DNA of 64,000 nt from Marinomonas ostreistagni (GTDB taxonomy: Bacteria; Pseudomonadota; Gammaproteobacteria; Pseudomonadales; Marinomonadaceae). Shown here piece after piece: positions 9,212 to 18,835 of the stretch (positions are counted from its first letter, which is position 1; the number at the start of each line of letters is the position of its first letter). A program made the position numbers and the translations under genes. Where the stretch lies: the NCBI RefSeq assembly GCF_016461785.1, contig NZ_JAEMUH010000004.1, positions 62,001-126,000 of the forward strand, given 5' to 3'. The notes under the pieces are model-generated. The model saw nothing but the letters and a program-made list of their open reading frames with translations, was not told the origin of the DNA and made no database searches.

Positions 9212-10387
9212 TTGACCGAGTGGGGCCTGTTTGCAGTTCTGTTTATAGCGCTTTTCGTTGGTTGGCTGTTAGGGCGTCAACGAGGAAGGAAGCCGCATAA
9301 CATAGAAGAGCTGAAAAAAGTCCCGAATGATTACTTTCGAGGCTTAAACCACCTTTTGAACGGTCAGCAGTCTGAAGCGATTGATGCTTTTGTTGATTCT
9401 CTTGAGGTCAATTCCGATACGTTCGATATACACTTAACCTTAGGGAACCTCTTTAGAAAAAAAGGGGAGATCCAAAAAGCAATAAACATTCATCAAAGCT
9501 TATTGGCGCGTCCAGATATTTCCCCTCGAGATACTCGCTTAGTTCAATTAGAGTTAGCCAGCGACTTTATGTCGGCTGGGTTGCTGGATCGGGCGGAGCG
9601 ACTTCTGCTTAACATTGCTTCTAGAAAGACTGAGTTTCAAAAAGAAATTTTCACTCTGTTGGTGGATTTGTATGAATTCGAACAGAGCTGGGATAAGGCT
9701 ATTAGTATTGCTCATCAATTGCAGCTAGATTTCCCGAATCGCCGGCATGCTCAAAGGCTAGCCCATTTCTATTGTGAATTGGCTGAGGAGGCTGCTAAAA
9801 AGGATCAGCTGACACAGGCTTTTCAAAAGTATAAGGCAGCGATAGATGTGGATGTTGACTGTGTTCGTGCCAGTATCGGCTTAGCGGATTTATATATTCA
9901 CCAAAAACGCTTTCGTGATGCGATAAAAGAGTTAAAATCTGTCGCTGATCAAGATCACGAATTTCTGCCGATTGTTATACCTAAATTGCGTGATTGTTAT
10001 CAGAAGGTTTGGAGTGGTGGCGGCTATATTAAATTCCTACAAGAGCAGCTAAAAATGCATCCGTCAGCTACTTTGATTCGTGCATTAACAGAGCATTACG
10101 CCATAGATGACAAAGAGTTTGCAGAACAGTTTATAATTACTCAACTAAGAGCCCATCCAACAATCAAAGGTTTTCAAGAATTAATTGATATGCAGCGTTC
10201 TGACTCTCGCGGCCATGATCAAGAAAACCTGAGTGTGTTGTTTGAGTTGATTGAACAATTAACATCTTCTAAACCGAAACATCGATGTCGACAATGTGGT
10301 TTTTCGGGTCATCAACTACACTGGCAATGTCCGAGTTGCAAGAGTTGGGGGACGGTGAAACCAATACATGGTTTAGAAGGTGAATGA
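9212..10387 (+). CDS. lapB: Lipopolysaccharide assembly protein B (TPR and rubredoxin-type metal domain)
   Basis: LapB links LpxC turnover by FtsH to LPS synthesis. The 391-residue protein has an N-terminal membrane anchor (about 4-20), a string of TPR helices, and a C-terminal rubredoxin-like site with Cys359, Cys362, Cys373 and Cys376 (CRQC and CPSC). Translation probably starts at TTG (9212-9214), since GGGAG lies at the right distance and no ATG is available before the membrane segment. It is tightly linked to lapA and followed by pyrF. Confidence 0.94.
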   Translation: MTEWGLFAVLFIALFVGWLLGRQRGRKPHNIEELKKVPNDYFRGLNHLLNGQQSEAIDAFVDSLEVNSDTFDIHLTLGNLFRKKGEIQKAINIHQSLLARPDISPRDTRLVQLELASDFMSAGLLDRAERLLLNIASRKTEFQKEIFTLLVDLYEFEQSWDKAISIAHQLQLDFPNRRHAQRLAHFYCELAEEAAKKDQLTQAFQKYKAAIDVDVDCVRASIGLADLYIHQKRFRDAIKELKSVADQDHEFLPIVIPKLRDCYQKVWSGGGYIKFLQEQLKMHPSATLIRALTEHYAIDDKEFAEQFIITQLRAHPTIKGFQELIDMQRSDSRGHDQENLSVLFELIEQLTSSKPKHRCRQCGFSGHQLHWQCPSCKSWGTVKPIHGLEGE

Positions 10388-10410
10388 CTAAATATATAGA
10401 AGGAAAATCA

Positions 10411-11118
10411 ATGAGTTGCCAATCTCCTATCGTTGTAGCATTAGACTACCCAACTATTGAACTGGCTACAGCGATGGCAAAACGCTTGGACCCAAAGTTG
10501 TGTCGAGTAAAAGTGGGTAAGGAGTTGTTTACTAAAGCTGGGCCTGCGATTTTAGACGAACTTCATAAGCTTGGATTTGATGTATTTTTAGATCTTAAAT
10601 TTCACGACATTCCAAACACAGTAGCGAATGCTGTATCGGTTGCAGCAAAAGAAGGCGTATGGATGGTAAACGTTCATGCCAGCGGCGGCCGTCGTATGAT
10701 GGAGGCGTCTGCTAATGCTCTGTCTCAAATTCACGGCCATAATACATTGTTAATTGCTGTTACCGTGTTAACAAGCATGGATGAGTCGGATTTATCAGAG
10801 ATTGGTATTGATCTGTCCCCGCGTGATCATGTGAAGCGTTTAGCTGCACTAGCTCAGTCTTCTGGCATGGATGGTGTGGTTTGTTCCGCGCAAGAGTCTT
10901 CAATGCTTTCTGAAACATTAGGTAAAGATTTCGTGTTGGTTACGCCTGGCATTCGTCCTAAAGGTTCGGATCAAGGAGACCAAAAACGAATTATGACGCC
11001 AGCGGAGGCAATGCAGGCAGGTAGCCATTACTTAGTAATGGGGCGACCGATTACCAAAGCAGAAGATCCGATTGCGGTACTAACTCAAGTCAATATTGAG
11101 TTAGGTGTTACTGCATAA
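10411..11118 (+). CDS. pyrF: Orotidine 5'-phosphate decarboxylase
   Basis: It catalyses the last step of UMP synthesis, decarboxylating OMP. The catalytic set is visible as DLKFHDIP: with the chosen start, Asp61, Lys63 and Asp66, with Lys34 in KVGKELF. The phosphate-binding TPGIRP lies near the C-terminus. I prefer the ATG at 10411, which has AGAAGGAAAA before it; the in-frame ATG at 10384 overlaps the lapB stop and adds nine unconserved residues. The product is 235 residues. Confidence 0.97.
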   Translation: MSCQSPIVVALDYPTIELATAMAKRLDPKLCRVKVGKELFTKAGPAILDELHKLGFDVFLDLKFHDIPNTVANAVSVAAKEGVWMVNVHASGGRRMMEASANALSQIHGHNTLLIAVTVLTSMDESDLSEIGIDLSPRDHVKRLAALAQSSGMDGVVCSAQESSMLSETLGKDFVLVTPGIRPKGSDQGDQKRIMTPAEAMQAGSHYLVMGRPITKAEDPIAVLTQVNIELGVTA

Positions 11119-11149
11119 TACTTGAGCAAATTGATTAGTGTGATACCTT

Positions 11150-11179
11150 AAAAGCCGATCCTAAGTGATCGGCTTTTTT
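11150..11179 (+). terminator. Intrinsic terminator of the ihfB-lapAB-pyrF block
   Basis: AAAAGCCGATC (11150-11160), a 6-nt loop, GATCGGC (11167-11173) and a T-run. Confidence 0.9.
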
Positions 11180-11217
11180 ATGGCATTAAGCCAACATTCA
11201 GCATAAGGAGAATGCTC

Positions 11218-11493
11218 ATGTTTCATTGTTTAAAAAAATTATTTGTTTGGACTGTTTTAGTGGTTCCTTTATTTGCGCTTGCAGCAGAACCACTTGATAT
11301 TAATACGGCAACCGCGAATCAGCTGGCATTGGCACTGTCTGGTGTTGGCCAATCAAAAGCGGAAGCCATCATTGCATATCGCGAACAAAACGGTCCTTTC
11401 GCATCTATTGATGATCTGACAAACGTAAAAGGAATTGGGCCAGCATTACTAGATAAAAACAGAATAGTCATTCAGGCAAAGCCTGAAAAATGA
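11218..11493 (+). CDS. ComEA-like secreted helix-hairpin-helix protein
   Basis: Small ComEA-type proteins bind DNA outside the inner membrane and in some species help pull in transforming DNA. The 91-residue product has a signal peptide ending near FALAAEP, followed by the diagnostic LDINTATANQLALALSGVGQ, then a second hairpin at LTNVKGIGPALL. The start is ATG 11218, since AAGGAG (11205-11210) is too close to the ATG at 11212. It is a single gene between two terminators. A role in natural transformation is possible but no other com genes are here. Confidence 0.88.
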   Translation: MFHCLKKLFVWTVLVVPLFALAAEPLDINTATANQLALALSGVGQSKAEAIIAYREQNGPFASIDDLTNVKGIGPALLDKNRIVIQAKPEK

Positions 11494-11510
11494 GCGAGAG
11501 TGGCTTTAAA

Positions 11511-11537
11511 TAAAGGGTGATCTTTGATCACCCTTTA
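11511..11537. terminator. Terminator hairpin between the ComEA-like gene and the SulP gene
   Basis: TAAAGGGTGATC (11511-11522), loop TTT, GATCACCCTTTA (11526-11537) form a perfect 12-bp stem. The second arm covers the end of the converging SulP gene, whose stop codon is at 11530-11528. It can work in both directions. Confidence 0.8.
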
Positions 11538-13246
11538 TTTTGACAAAGGTCTTCGAACGCTTGGTTTTGAGTTAAGTATATATTGCCACTTAAATGTGAT
11601 ATCAAATTGGAACCTTTTAATCGGTCCATGACAGGGCCTTTTACCTCAGACAGATGCATTTTAATTCCAGTGGATTTGAGTCTAGAACAAATCATCTCTA
11701 GGCTTTCTAATGCACTTGCGTCAATCATATTCACTGCAGTGCACATTAGCACAACATCTTTTACCTCTTTGTTTTTCGAAACTAACGTTGAGATATTGTC
11801 TTCAAGTACGCGTGCATTGGCAAAGAATAAGCTTTCATCAATGCGAACCGTGAGTAATTCATTCATTGTTTCTACTTGAAAGCGTTCAACATTACGAAAA
11901 TGCTCAGTACCAGCAACACGTCCAACGACCGCGATATGAGGGTGGCTTGCGTGCCAAAGAAACAGTAAGAGTGACAGGCTGACCCCTGTGATGATGCCTG
12001 CTTCGACGCCAATTAGTAAAACGACTAAAAATGTAGCGATCAGTGCAGACGCATCTTGTTTTGAATACCGCCAAACTTCAATGAAGCCTTTTAGGTCAAT
12101 TAGTTGAACAACTGCAACAATAATGGTTGCAGCAAGAACGGCTTTGGGTAAATAGTAAAAAGCGCCAGTCAAAAAGCTTAAAGTCAGTAGGATCAATATC
12201 GCAGTGAAAACACCAGTCATTGGGGTTTTAGCGCCTGCATCGAAGCTTACTACTGAGCGAGAAAAGCCTCCTGTCACAGGAAAACCGCCGCTAAGCGCGG
12301 AGCTTAAATTTGCAGCACCAAGACCTACAAGCTCTTGGTTTGGGTCAATGCTTTGACGACGCTTAGCTGCAAAGGACTGTGCAACGGATACGGATTCTAC
12401 AAAACCTACAATGCTGATTAGTATTGCAGCGGGTAGCAGATTCAATGCAAGGTCAATATCCAAACTTGGAAGGGTAAGAGGGGGGAGGCCGCTTGGCACA
12501 TCGCCTACAATTTTTACGCCGACATTATTTAGCTGAAGGGCTGCTACAGTTAATGTAGCAATGACAACTACTAATACTGGGCCTGCTTTAGACGCTAACT
12601 GTGCTTGGTGGTCAGAAAGGCCCAGCCCCATTAGAATGCTTTTCAAATGCTTGCGTAATAAATGAAGGGCGATGATTGCACCGAAACCAATGCCCACTGT
12701 TGTAATGTTGGTGGTGCCTAAGTTGTGCCACATGGTTTCCAGCATCTCGATTAGATTATGACCTGATGCTTGTATACCCAATATGTGTTTTATTTGTCCT
12801 AGGGCAATTAAAATAGCGCTTGCGCTGATAAAGCCTGAAATCACAGGATGGCTTAATAAATTTGCTAAAAAACCAAGTTTGAAAAGCCCCATGAGCAAAA
12901 GGAATAGCCCTGAAATTGCAGCAAGCAATATGACAACTGCTAAGTATTCACCAGTATTGGGAGTGGCAAATTGCAATGCAGCAGTGCCGGTCATCATAGA
13001 CACTACAGCAACAGGACCTACCGCTAATGTTCGGCTTGACCCAAAAAGAGCGTAAGCTATAAGAGGTAATATACTTGCGTACAGCCCAACTGCTGGAGGC
13101 AATCCGGCTAGCATAGCGTAAGCTAGGCTTTGCGGGATCAGCATAATGGTCACGATAATGCTGGCCATCATGTCAGTTTGCATGTCAGCCCGTGTATAGT
13201 CTTTAAGCCATACACTTGCAGGGATGAGGCGATTCAAACGGTTCAT
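11528..13246 (-). CDS. SulP-family anion transporter with STAS domain
   Basis: SulP proteins move sulfate, bicarbonate or related anions across the inner membrane. The 572-residue protein has about 10-12 hydrophobic segments from residue 25 to 430, the SulP signature region SLAYAMLAGLPPAVGLYAS, and a C-terminal STAS domain (about 445-560, MCTAVNMIDASALESLEMI). It begins 8 bp after the stop of the metallo-hydrolase gene on the same strand, so the pair is almost certainly cotranscribed. That pairing points to export of sulfite or sulfate made from persulfide oxidation, or to sulfate uptake. The substrate is an inference. Confidence 0.92.
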   Translation of the reverse strand: MNRLNRLIPASVWLKDYTRADMQTDMMASIIVTIMLIPQSLAYAMLAGLPPAVGLYASILPLIAYALFGSSRTLAVGPVAVVSMMTGTAALQFATPNTGEYLAVVILLAAISGLFLLLMGLFKLGFLANLLSHPVISGFISASAILIALGQIKHILGIQASGHNLIEMLETMWHNLGTTNITTVGIGFGAIIALHLLRKHLKSILMGLGLSDHQAQLASKAGPVLVVVIATLTVAALQLNNVGVKIVGDVPSGLPPLTLPSLDIDLALNLLPAAILISIVGFVESVSVAQSFAAKRRQSIDPNQELVGLGAANLSSALSGGFPVTGGFSRSVVSFDAGAKTPMTGVFTAILILLTLSFLTGAFYYLPKAVLAATIIVAVVQLIDLKGFIEVWRYSKQDASALIATFLVVLLIGVEAGIITGVSLSLLLFLWHASHPHIAVVGRVAGTEHFRNVERFQVETMNELLTVRIDESLFFANARVLEDNISTLVSKNKEVKDVVLMCTAVNMIDASALESLEMICSRLKSTGIKMHLSEVKGPVMDRLKGSNLISHLSGNIYLTQNQAFEDLCQNKG

Positions 13247-13254
13247 TACGGCTC

Positions 13255-14124
13255 CTAGGCCAAGTTGATCGGCGTTTTAAGGTAGCGCATACCATTTTCT
13301 TCTGCTGGCGGTAAATCTCCGGCACGCATGTTGACTTGTACAGAAGGCCATATCAAACGAGGCATTGAAAGAGTCGCGTCTTTGCTAGTGCGCATTTCGC
13401 AAAAAGCTTCTTCAGTGATGCCTTTATGAATGTGTACATTCGAAGACTTCTGTTCAGCAACGGTTGTTTCCCACACATATTCATTACGCCCAGGGGCTTT
13501 GTAATCATGACACATGAAGAGCCTAGTTGTGTCAGGAAGTGCAAAAATTTTCTGAATTGAACGATAAAGAGTAGATGCGTCGCCACCTGGAAAATCGCAG
13601 CGAGCGGTACCATAGTCAGGCATGAATAAAGTATCGCCAACAAAAGCTGCATCACCAATTACATAGGTGACACATGCTGGCGTATGGCCAGGCGTATGCA
13701 AGACTTGTACTGAGAGTTCGCCAAATGTGAGTTCATCCCCTTCCCGAACCAGCTTATCAAACTGAGATCCATCGCGCGCAAATTGCGGTTCAGCGTTTAG
13801 AAGTTTGCCAAATGTTTGTTGAACGGTTGTGATATTGTCGCCAATTACGATCTGGCCGCCTAGATTCGATTTTAAATAGGGAGCCGCAGACAAATGGTCT
13901 GCATGAACATGTGTTTCTAAGATCCAGCTAACAGATAATGATTCATCTTTAACGTATTGAATCACTTCGTCTGCTGAAGTGGTTGAAGTATGGCCAGAGG
14001 CATGATCGTAATCTAATACTGAGTCAATAATGACGCAGTTTTTACTCGCTTCATCGATAACTACATAAGATACAGTAAAGGTTGCTTCGTCGAAGAAGGC
14101 TTTGACAATAGGCTGGAAAGACAT
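13255..14124 (-). CDS. Metallo-beta-lactamase-fold hydrolase, persulfide-dioxygenase/Blh-like
   Basis: The 289-residue protein carries the metal motif THVHADH (His72, His74, Asp76, His77), a further metal His147 in HTPGHTPA, and Asp170 in GDTLFMPDYG. The pattern DYGTARCDFPGGD matches the ETHE1/Blh group, iron enzymes that oxidise glutathione persulfide to sulfite. The length (about 290) fits Blh rather than the ~250-residue ETHE1. A SulP transporter follows 8 bp later. No BigR-type repressor gene is adjacent. Other MBL-fold functions such as glyoxalase II are less likely given the GTARCD motif. Confidence 0.85.
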   Translation of the reverse strand: MSFQPIVKAFFDEATFTVSYVVIDEASKNCVIIDSVLDYDHASGHTSTTSADEVIQYVKDESLSVSWILETHVHADHLSAAPYLKSNLGGQIVIGDNITTVQQTFGKLLNAEPQFARDGSQFDKLVREGDELTFGELSVQVLHTPGHTPACVTYVIGDAAFVGDTLFMPDYGTARCDFPGGDASTLYRSIQKIFALPDTTRLFMCHDYKAPGRNEYVWETTVAEQKSSNVHIHKGITEEAFCEMRTSKDATLSMPRLIWPSVQVNMRAGDLPPAEENGMRYLKTPINLA

Positions 14125-14328
14125 TTTTATACCTCTTTAGGTTATAAGGTTATTACTTAATGGTATATGAGGGTTCCTTTATTAGCAACTGCTGAGATAG
14201 AGCGATTTGGACTACTCAAGCTTGCTTTTATATTGTTTCTTTCTAATGTCATAGTCGTAGTAAGACCTAGAAGTTGAAATTTGTTACTCTGTTAAACTAC
14301 CGCTGAATGAAAAGAATAGGGCGTAAAA

Positions 14329-16362
14329 GTGTCGCAAGAATTTCAAGTTGTTTCGCAATATCAGCCAGCTGGAGATCAGCCAAAAGCTATTGAAAAGCTC
14401 GTCCAGGGAGTTGATGCAGGGTTGGCGCACCAGACATTGCTAGGGGTTACTGGCTCAGGTAAGACTTTTACAGTTGCTAATGTAATTGCTCAGGTGAAAC
14501 GCCCGACTATTATCATGGCACATAACAAAACTTTGGCCGCCCAGCTTTACGGGGAATTCAAGGAGTTCTTTCCGAACAATGCAGTGGAGTATTTTGTTTC
14601 CTATTACGACTATTATCAGCCCGAAGCCTATGTTGCAGCGTCAGATACCTTTATTGAAAAAGACGCATCGGTAAATGAGCACATTGAGCAGATGCGTCTT
14701 TCAGCAACCAAGGCACTTTTGGAGCGTGAGGATGTAATTATCGTTGCGACCGTATCTGCCATTTATGGTTTGGGTGATCCGCAATCTTATTTAAAAATGA
14801 TGCTACATCTTGATCGAGGTGATCGTATTGACCAGCGTTCGATTTTACGTCGCTTGGCAGAGTTGCAATACACACGCAATGATATGGTGTTTGAGCGCGG
14901 TAACTTCAGGGTGCGTGGCGATGTGATTGATGTTTTTCCAGCTGATTCGGAGGACGAAGCTCTGCGTATTGAGCTGTTCGATGACGAAGTAGATAACTTG
15001 GCAGTGTTCGATCCGTTGACCAATCGAACCATCCGTAAAGTGCCGCGAATTACAATTTATCCGAAAACGCACTATGTCACGCCTCGCGAAACCATTCTTG
15101 AAGCCATTGAAAAGATTAAAAAAGAGTTAGATGTTCGGCTCGAGCAATTGAATTCATTGAATAAATTGGTGGAAATGCAGCGTCTAGAGCAACGCACTAA
15201 CTATGACCTAGAGATGATGCAAGAGCTTGGCTACTGTTCGGGGGTGGAAAACTACTCTCGTTACTTATCGGGCCGTCCTGAGGGTGCACCACCACCAACA
15301 CTGTTTGATTACCTCCCTGCGAATGCGCTTCTAGTGATAGATGAATCTCATGTGACCGTGCCGCAAATTGGTGCCATGTATAAAGGTGATCGTTCGCGTA
15401 AGGAAAACCTTGTAGAGTACGGCTTCCGTTTGCCGTCAGCGTTAGATAATCGTCCCATGAAGTTTGAGGAATGGGAGCATATTAAGCCACAGACGATTTT
15501 TGTTTCGGCGACACCAGGTAAATACGAAGAGCAGCATCAAGACTGGGTGGTAGAGCAAATCGTTCGCCCAACGGGCTTGGTAGATCCTGAGTTAGAAGTT
15601 CGTCCTGTTGCGACTCAGGTGGATGATTTGCTTTCTGAAATCAACTTGCGTCTACCAAAAGGTGAACGTGTTTTGGTCACCACTTTAACCAAACGTATGG
15701 CGGAAGATCTAACTGATTATCTTCATGAGCATGGTATCCGTGTGCGGTATCTGCATTCTGATATTGATACCGTTGAACGAGTCGAAATTATTCGAGATTT
15801 ACGACTGGGTGAGTTCGATGTACTAGTAGGTATTAACTTGCTACGAGAAGGTTTGGATATTCCTGAGGTCAGTTTGGTGGCGATTTTGGATGCTGATAAA
15901 GAAGGGTTCTTGCGCTCGGATCGCTCATTAATTCAGACTATTGGTCGTGCGGCCCGTAATGTTAACGGTAAGGCAATTTTGTACGCCGATCGTATTACTG
16001 GTTCGATGCAACGTGCGATGGATGAAACCATTCGACGTCGAGCAAAACAAGAGGCCTTCAACGAAGAGCATGGCATTGTGCCAAAAGGCATTAACAAATC
16101 GGTAGAAGATATACTTGAGGGTGCTTACAACCCGGGTGCAGGCGGTCGTAACAAAGGCAAGCAGACCCGCAAAGTGGCCGAGAAGGTGAAAGATTACCAA
16201 ATCGAAAACATGGATGATGTGGCTGAGGTTCGTAAAGCGATAGTTCAGTTGCAGAAGGACATGGTACTTGCTTCCGAAGAGCTACAGTTTGAGCTCGCCG
16301 CAGGGTATCGTGATCAAATTCGACTCTTGCAGAAGAAGTTAAAAGAGGTGGGCGAGGGCTAG
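14329..16362 (+). CDS. uvrB: Excinuclease ABC subunit B
   Basis: UvrB is the damage-verifying helicase-like subunit of nucleotide excision repair; it receives DNA from UvrA and recruits UvrC. The 677-residue protein has Walker A GVTGSGKT (39-46), the beta-hairpin region with [10 protein letters not shown], the Walker B-like IDESHV, helicase motif QTIGRAARN, and a C-terminal UVR domain (about 635-675). The start is GTG at 14329, in the conserved context [18 protein letters not shown] looked for a LexA-type CTGT-N8-ACAG box upstream and saw none. Confidence 0.98.
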   Translation: MSQEFQVVSQYQPAGDQPKAIEKLVQGVDAGLAHQTLLGVTGSGKTFTVANVIAQVKRPTIIMAHNKTLAAQLYGEFKEFFPNNAVEYFVSYYDYYQPEAYVAASDTFIEKDASVNEHIEQMRLSATKALLEREDVIIVATVSAIYGLGDPQSYLKMMLHLDRGDRIDQRSILRRLAELQYTRNDMVFERGNFRVRGDVIDVFPADSEDEALRIELFDDEVDNLAVFDPLTNRTIRKVPRITIYPKTHYVTPRETILEAIEKIKKELDVRLEQLNSLNKLVEMQRLEQRTNYDLEMMQELGYCSGVENYSRYLSGRPEGAPPPTLFDYLPANALLVIDESHVTVPQIGAMYKGDRSRKENLVEYGFRLPSALDNRPMKFEEWEHIKPQTIFVSATPGKYEEQHQDWVVEQIVRPTGLVDPELEVRPVATQVDDLLSEINLRLPKGERVLVTTLTKRMAEDLTDYLHEHGIRVRYLHSDIDTVERVEIIRDLRLGEFDVLVGINLLREGLDIPEVSLVAILDADKEGFLRSDRSLIQTIGRAARNVNGKAILYADRITGSMQRAMDETIRRRAKQEAFNEEHGIVPKGINKSVEDILEGAYNPGAGGRNKGKQTRKVAEKVKDYQIENMDDVAEVRKAIVQLQKDMVLASEELQFELAAGYRDQIRLLQKKLKEVGEG

Positions 16363-16415
16363 TTTTACTTTATTCGTCTTTTAAAAACAAATACTTAAAT
16401 TTTTATTTAAAGTGC

Positions 16416-16443
16416 TTGAACTGGTAAAAGTGCTGCGTATAAT
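16416..16443 (+). promoter_or_regulatory. Predicted sigma70 promoter of tRNA-Val
   Basis: TTGAAC (16416-16421), a 16-bp spacer and a perfect TATAAT (16438-16443), 15 bp before the tRNA 5' end. Confidence 0.8.
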
Positions 16444-16457
16444 AGCAAACACTTTCT

Positions 16458-16534
<77 letters not shown>

Positions 16535-16542
16535 GAATTTAC

Positions 16543-16573
16543 AAAAAAGCCGAGCGTTTAGCTCGGCTTTTTT
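16543..16573. terminator. Bidirectional terminator after tRNA-Val and the LysR gene
   Basis: A-run, GCCGAGC (16549-16555), loop GTTTA, GCTCGGC (16561-16567), T-run. It serves tRNA-Val and the converging LysR gene. Confidence 0.9.
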
Positions 16574-16603
16574 GTTTCTGCTATTTAGTATTTTTTACTA
16601 CAG

Positions 16604-17467
16604 CTAAATACCTTTTATAGGGTTGAATAGTGGGCTATCTAATACAATACCCTCCAGTCGTTTGGTTGCTTCATTAATATTTTTGGCTGTGAAAAGTGCT
16701 ACTTCTGTTTCTGGAAGGGGGGGGAGCCCTTTATGTAAGATGACTAAATCATCTTCTAGGGTGTGTAGTGGGATGATTCCTATGCCGATTCCTGCTCTGA
16801 CTGCTGCAAGCACACCAGCCCGACTTTGGCTTGTGAATGCCACTCTGTATGCAATATCTGCTTCGTCCAGTAAATGGATAGCATGATGTCTGTGATTACA
16901 ACCTTCATCGAAAACCGCAAGCGGAAGAGGTCGTTGACCGACGAGGTTATGATCCCTTGATCCTATCCATACTAACGCGTCCCTTCTTAATCGAATGCCA
17001 CCATCGCTATCCGCCATCATTTCAACTAAAGCAATATCAAGTAAGCCTTTTTCTAGTCGTTTTAGAAGAGTCACTGGACTGTGATCGCAAAATACTTCTA
17101 GTTCAACCTCTGGGTAACTGAGAACAAACTCTTGTAGTAATGGAGATAAGGTTCTACTTGCGTATTGGTCATGACTGCCTAGGCGAACGGCACCGTTAAT
17201 TCCCATATTTTGAAATGAGCCAACGATTTGATCATGCAAATTAAGAAGTTGCTGAGCATGAGTTGTTAGCTGAATTCCTGCAGGTGTCAGTCTAACGCCA
17301 TGTTGACCGCGCTCCATTAGAGGGTTAGATACAAGCTCCTCTAAACGACTTAGTTGCATGCTAATAGTGGAGGGAGCTTTATGAAGACGCTTTGATGCCT
17401 CGGTTAAATTTAATGTGTAGGCGACCATTAAAAATGTTCGTAGCAGGTTGATTGGTAAGTCACGCAT
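16604..17467 (-). CDS. LysR-family transcriptional regulator
   Basis: The 287-residue protein has the N-terminal winged helix-turn-helix of LTTRs (about 4-62: LLRTFLMVAYTLNLTEASKRL, then STISMQLSRLEELV) and a C-terminal periplasmic-binding-like effector domain. It is divergent from an MFS transporter 147 bp away, with a perfect dyad (17570-17586) between them; the usual arrangement is that the regulator controls the transporter. The effector is unknown. A run of 8 C on the coding strand (16724-16717) lies in the effector domain at GLPPLPE. Confidence 0.92.
   Translation of the reverse strand: MRDLPINLLRTFLMVAYTLNLTEASKRLHKAPSTISMQLSRLEELVSNPLMERGQHGVRLTPAGIQLTTHAQQLLNLHDQIVGSFQNMGINGAVRLGSHDQYASRTLSPLLQEFVLSYPEVELEVFCDHSPVTLLKRLEKGLLDIALVEMMADSDGGIRLRRDALVWIGSRDHNLVGQRPLPLAVFDEGCNHRHHAIHLLDEADIAYRVAFTSQSRAGVLAAVRAGIGIGIIPLHTLEDDLVILHKGLPPLPETEVALFTAKNINEATKRLEGIVLDSPLFNPIKGI
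16717..16724 (-). repeat. Homopolymer run of 8 C in the LysR coding strand
   Basis: Eight consecutive G on the plus strand, hence C on the coding strand, encode part of GLPPLPE. Length changes of one or two bases would truncate the regulator about 40 residues before its end. It is recorded with the 10-G run in the divergent partner gene. Confidence 0.6.
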
Positions 17468-17569
17468 TAGTGTTGGTGGCCTCAGTTTTAGTTTTCAAAA
17501 ATATTGAACGTGGTGTTCATTTTATTTCGCTTCTACGAATAAGAGTATTCTACTAAATTCCATCGATCA

Positions 17570-17586
17570 ACAGATTAGAAATCTGT
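17570..17586. promoter_or_regulatory. Dyad operator candidate between LysR and MFS genes
   Basis: ACAGATT-AGA-AATCTGT is a perfect 7-bp inverted repeat centred about 37 bp before the MFS start codon. LTTR sites are typically interrupted dyads of this size with a T-N11-A core. Binding by the neighbouring LysR protein is inferred from position. Confidence 0.55.
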
Positions 17587-17614
17587 TTCATAACTTAATT
17601 GTTGAGAGGTGGAT

Positions 17615-18835
17615 ATGGGGATTGCTTTGGTAATGGCGTTTAATCAAGTTGTCAGTCATGGCTTTGGTTTGTTTTTATTTGCAGCACTTTTACCGTCAAT
17701 GCAATCGGATATTGAAATTGAAGCATGGCATCTGGCGATCATTGGTGCAGGAACTCAGGCATCGTATTTGATGGGAGCCGCCTTGCTTGGAAGCCTTGGC
17801 CACAAGGTACGTTCAGAAGTGCTCTTGTTTGGAAGTGGGCTCACGACGGCTATTATTCTTTTTGGGATGTTGTTTTTAAAAATGCCTGAAATGGTTATTG
17901 CTGGGTTGTGTTTGATGTCTCTCAGTGCCGCATTATGTTGGGGAGGAATTGTTGAATTAATCTCTAGGTCTTCATCGCCATCCAACAAATCAATGTACTT
18001 GTCAATCGCATCAAGTGGAACTGCTTGGGGATATGGTGCAAACGGTCTGATTATGTTGTTGGTGTTGCCTGCATGGGGGTGGCAAGGCGGATGGGTTGTT
18101 GCTGGAGGTGTTGCATTAACATGTATTGTTACAACACTCATTGCATTGAGTAAAAAGTCTAAAGTTCAGTTTGTTGCTCCAGAAAATAATACGTTTATTG
18201 GGGGGGGGGCTGCGTTAGACACCAGGGGGCTAATAAAAACGATTGTTAACGAACGTGTTGCTAGAACGTCCTGTCTTATCTTGTTTCTTGTGGGGCTATC
18301 GACCATGCCTTTTTCTACTTGGCTTAACACGTATCTTGCAGAGCTTGAATTAGCAACAAGTATTGCTGGTGCGGTATGGCTGTTGGTCGGTGTGTCGGGC
18401 ATGTTATCAGGTTTATGGGTTGGAAAACTATCAGATAAAAAAGGTGCCAGCCTGTCTTTGTTATTGATTTTTTTGTGCTTTTTTATTGGTAATGCCGCGT
18501 TTGCATTTGATCCTGTGAATGGTGTTTTGGTTTTGGCTGTGATGTACGGCCTTATGTATTTTCCTGTTTGGGGGGTATTGGCAGGTTGGGTCAATAGATC
18601 GTATTCATCAAAAGCAACTATGCAAGTAAACGGTGCAGGGATGATTGCCTTTGGTATAGGGGGAATTGTGGGGAATTTATTTGCAGGTTACGTGCAAAGT
18701 CAGTGGTCCAGTGTTGCTGGGTTGTTTGACGGCATTTTGTTGGTTAGCCTGATTTTGGTGATATTAGCAGTAAAATTATTTATGACTGATTTGTCTAAAA
18801 AGGTAATAGATATAACCTTGGCGCCTGATGCATAA
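17615..18835 (+). CDS. MFS transporter, YbfB/YjiJ-like
   Basis: The 406-residue protein has about 12 hydrophobic segments typical of the major facilitator superfamily, with a basic cytoplasmic break around residues 180-210. The N-terminus (FGLFLFAALLPSMQSDI) and the short loop LLGSLGHKVRSE resemble the YbfB/YjiJ group, whose substrates are unknown. ATG 17615 is chosen because GAGAGG lies 5 bp upstream; the in-frame GTG at 17609 is too close. A run of 10 G (18200-18209) lies in the central loop, in frame as sequenced (IGGGAALD). Confidence 0.88.
   Translation: MGIALVMAFNQVVSHGFGLFLFAALLPSMQSDIEIEAWHLAIIGAGTQASYLMGAALLGSLGHKVRSEVLLFGSGLTTAIILFGMLFLKMPEMVIAGLCLMSLSAALCWGGIVELISRSSSPSNKSMYLSIASSGTAWGYGANGLIMLLVLPAWGWQGGWVVAGGVALTCIVTTLIALSKKSKVQFVAPENNTFIGGGAALDTRGLIKTIVNERVARTSCLILFLVGLSTMPFSTWLNTYLAELELATSIAGAVWLLVGVSGMLSGLWVGKLSDKKGASLSLLLIFLCFFIGNAAFAFDPVNGVLVLAVMYGLMYFPVWGVLAGWVNRSYSSKATMQVNGAGMIAFGIGGIVGNLFAGYVQSQWSSVAGLFDGILLVSLILVILAVKLFMTDLSKKVIDITLAPDA
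18200..18209 (+). repeat. Homopolymer run of 10 G inside the MFS gene
   Basis: Ten consecutive G encode Ile-Gly-Gly-Gly-Ala at about the middle of the transporter. Loss or gain of one G would truncate the protein in its second half. Runs this long in coding DNA are hot spots for slipped-strand mispairing; they can also be a sequencing artefact in low-accuracy data. Confidence 0.75.

Noticed and set aside
14125..14328. LexA box before uvrB
   Set aside because: No CTGT-N8-ACAG pattern was found.
17755..18594. Two antisense frames (128 and 142 residues) in the MFS gene
   Set aside because: Shadow frames opposite hydrophobic coding sequence; low-complexity and no ribosome sites.
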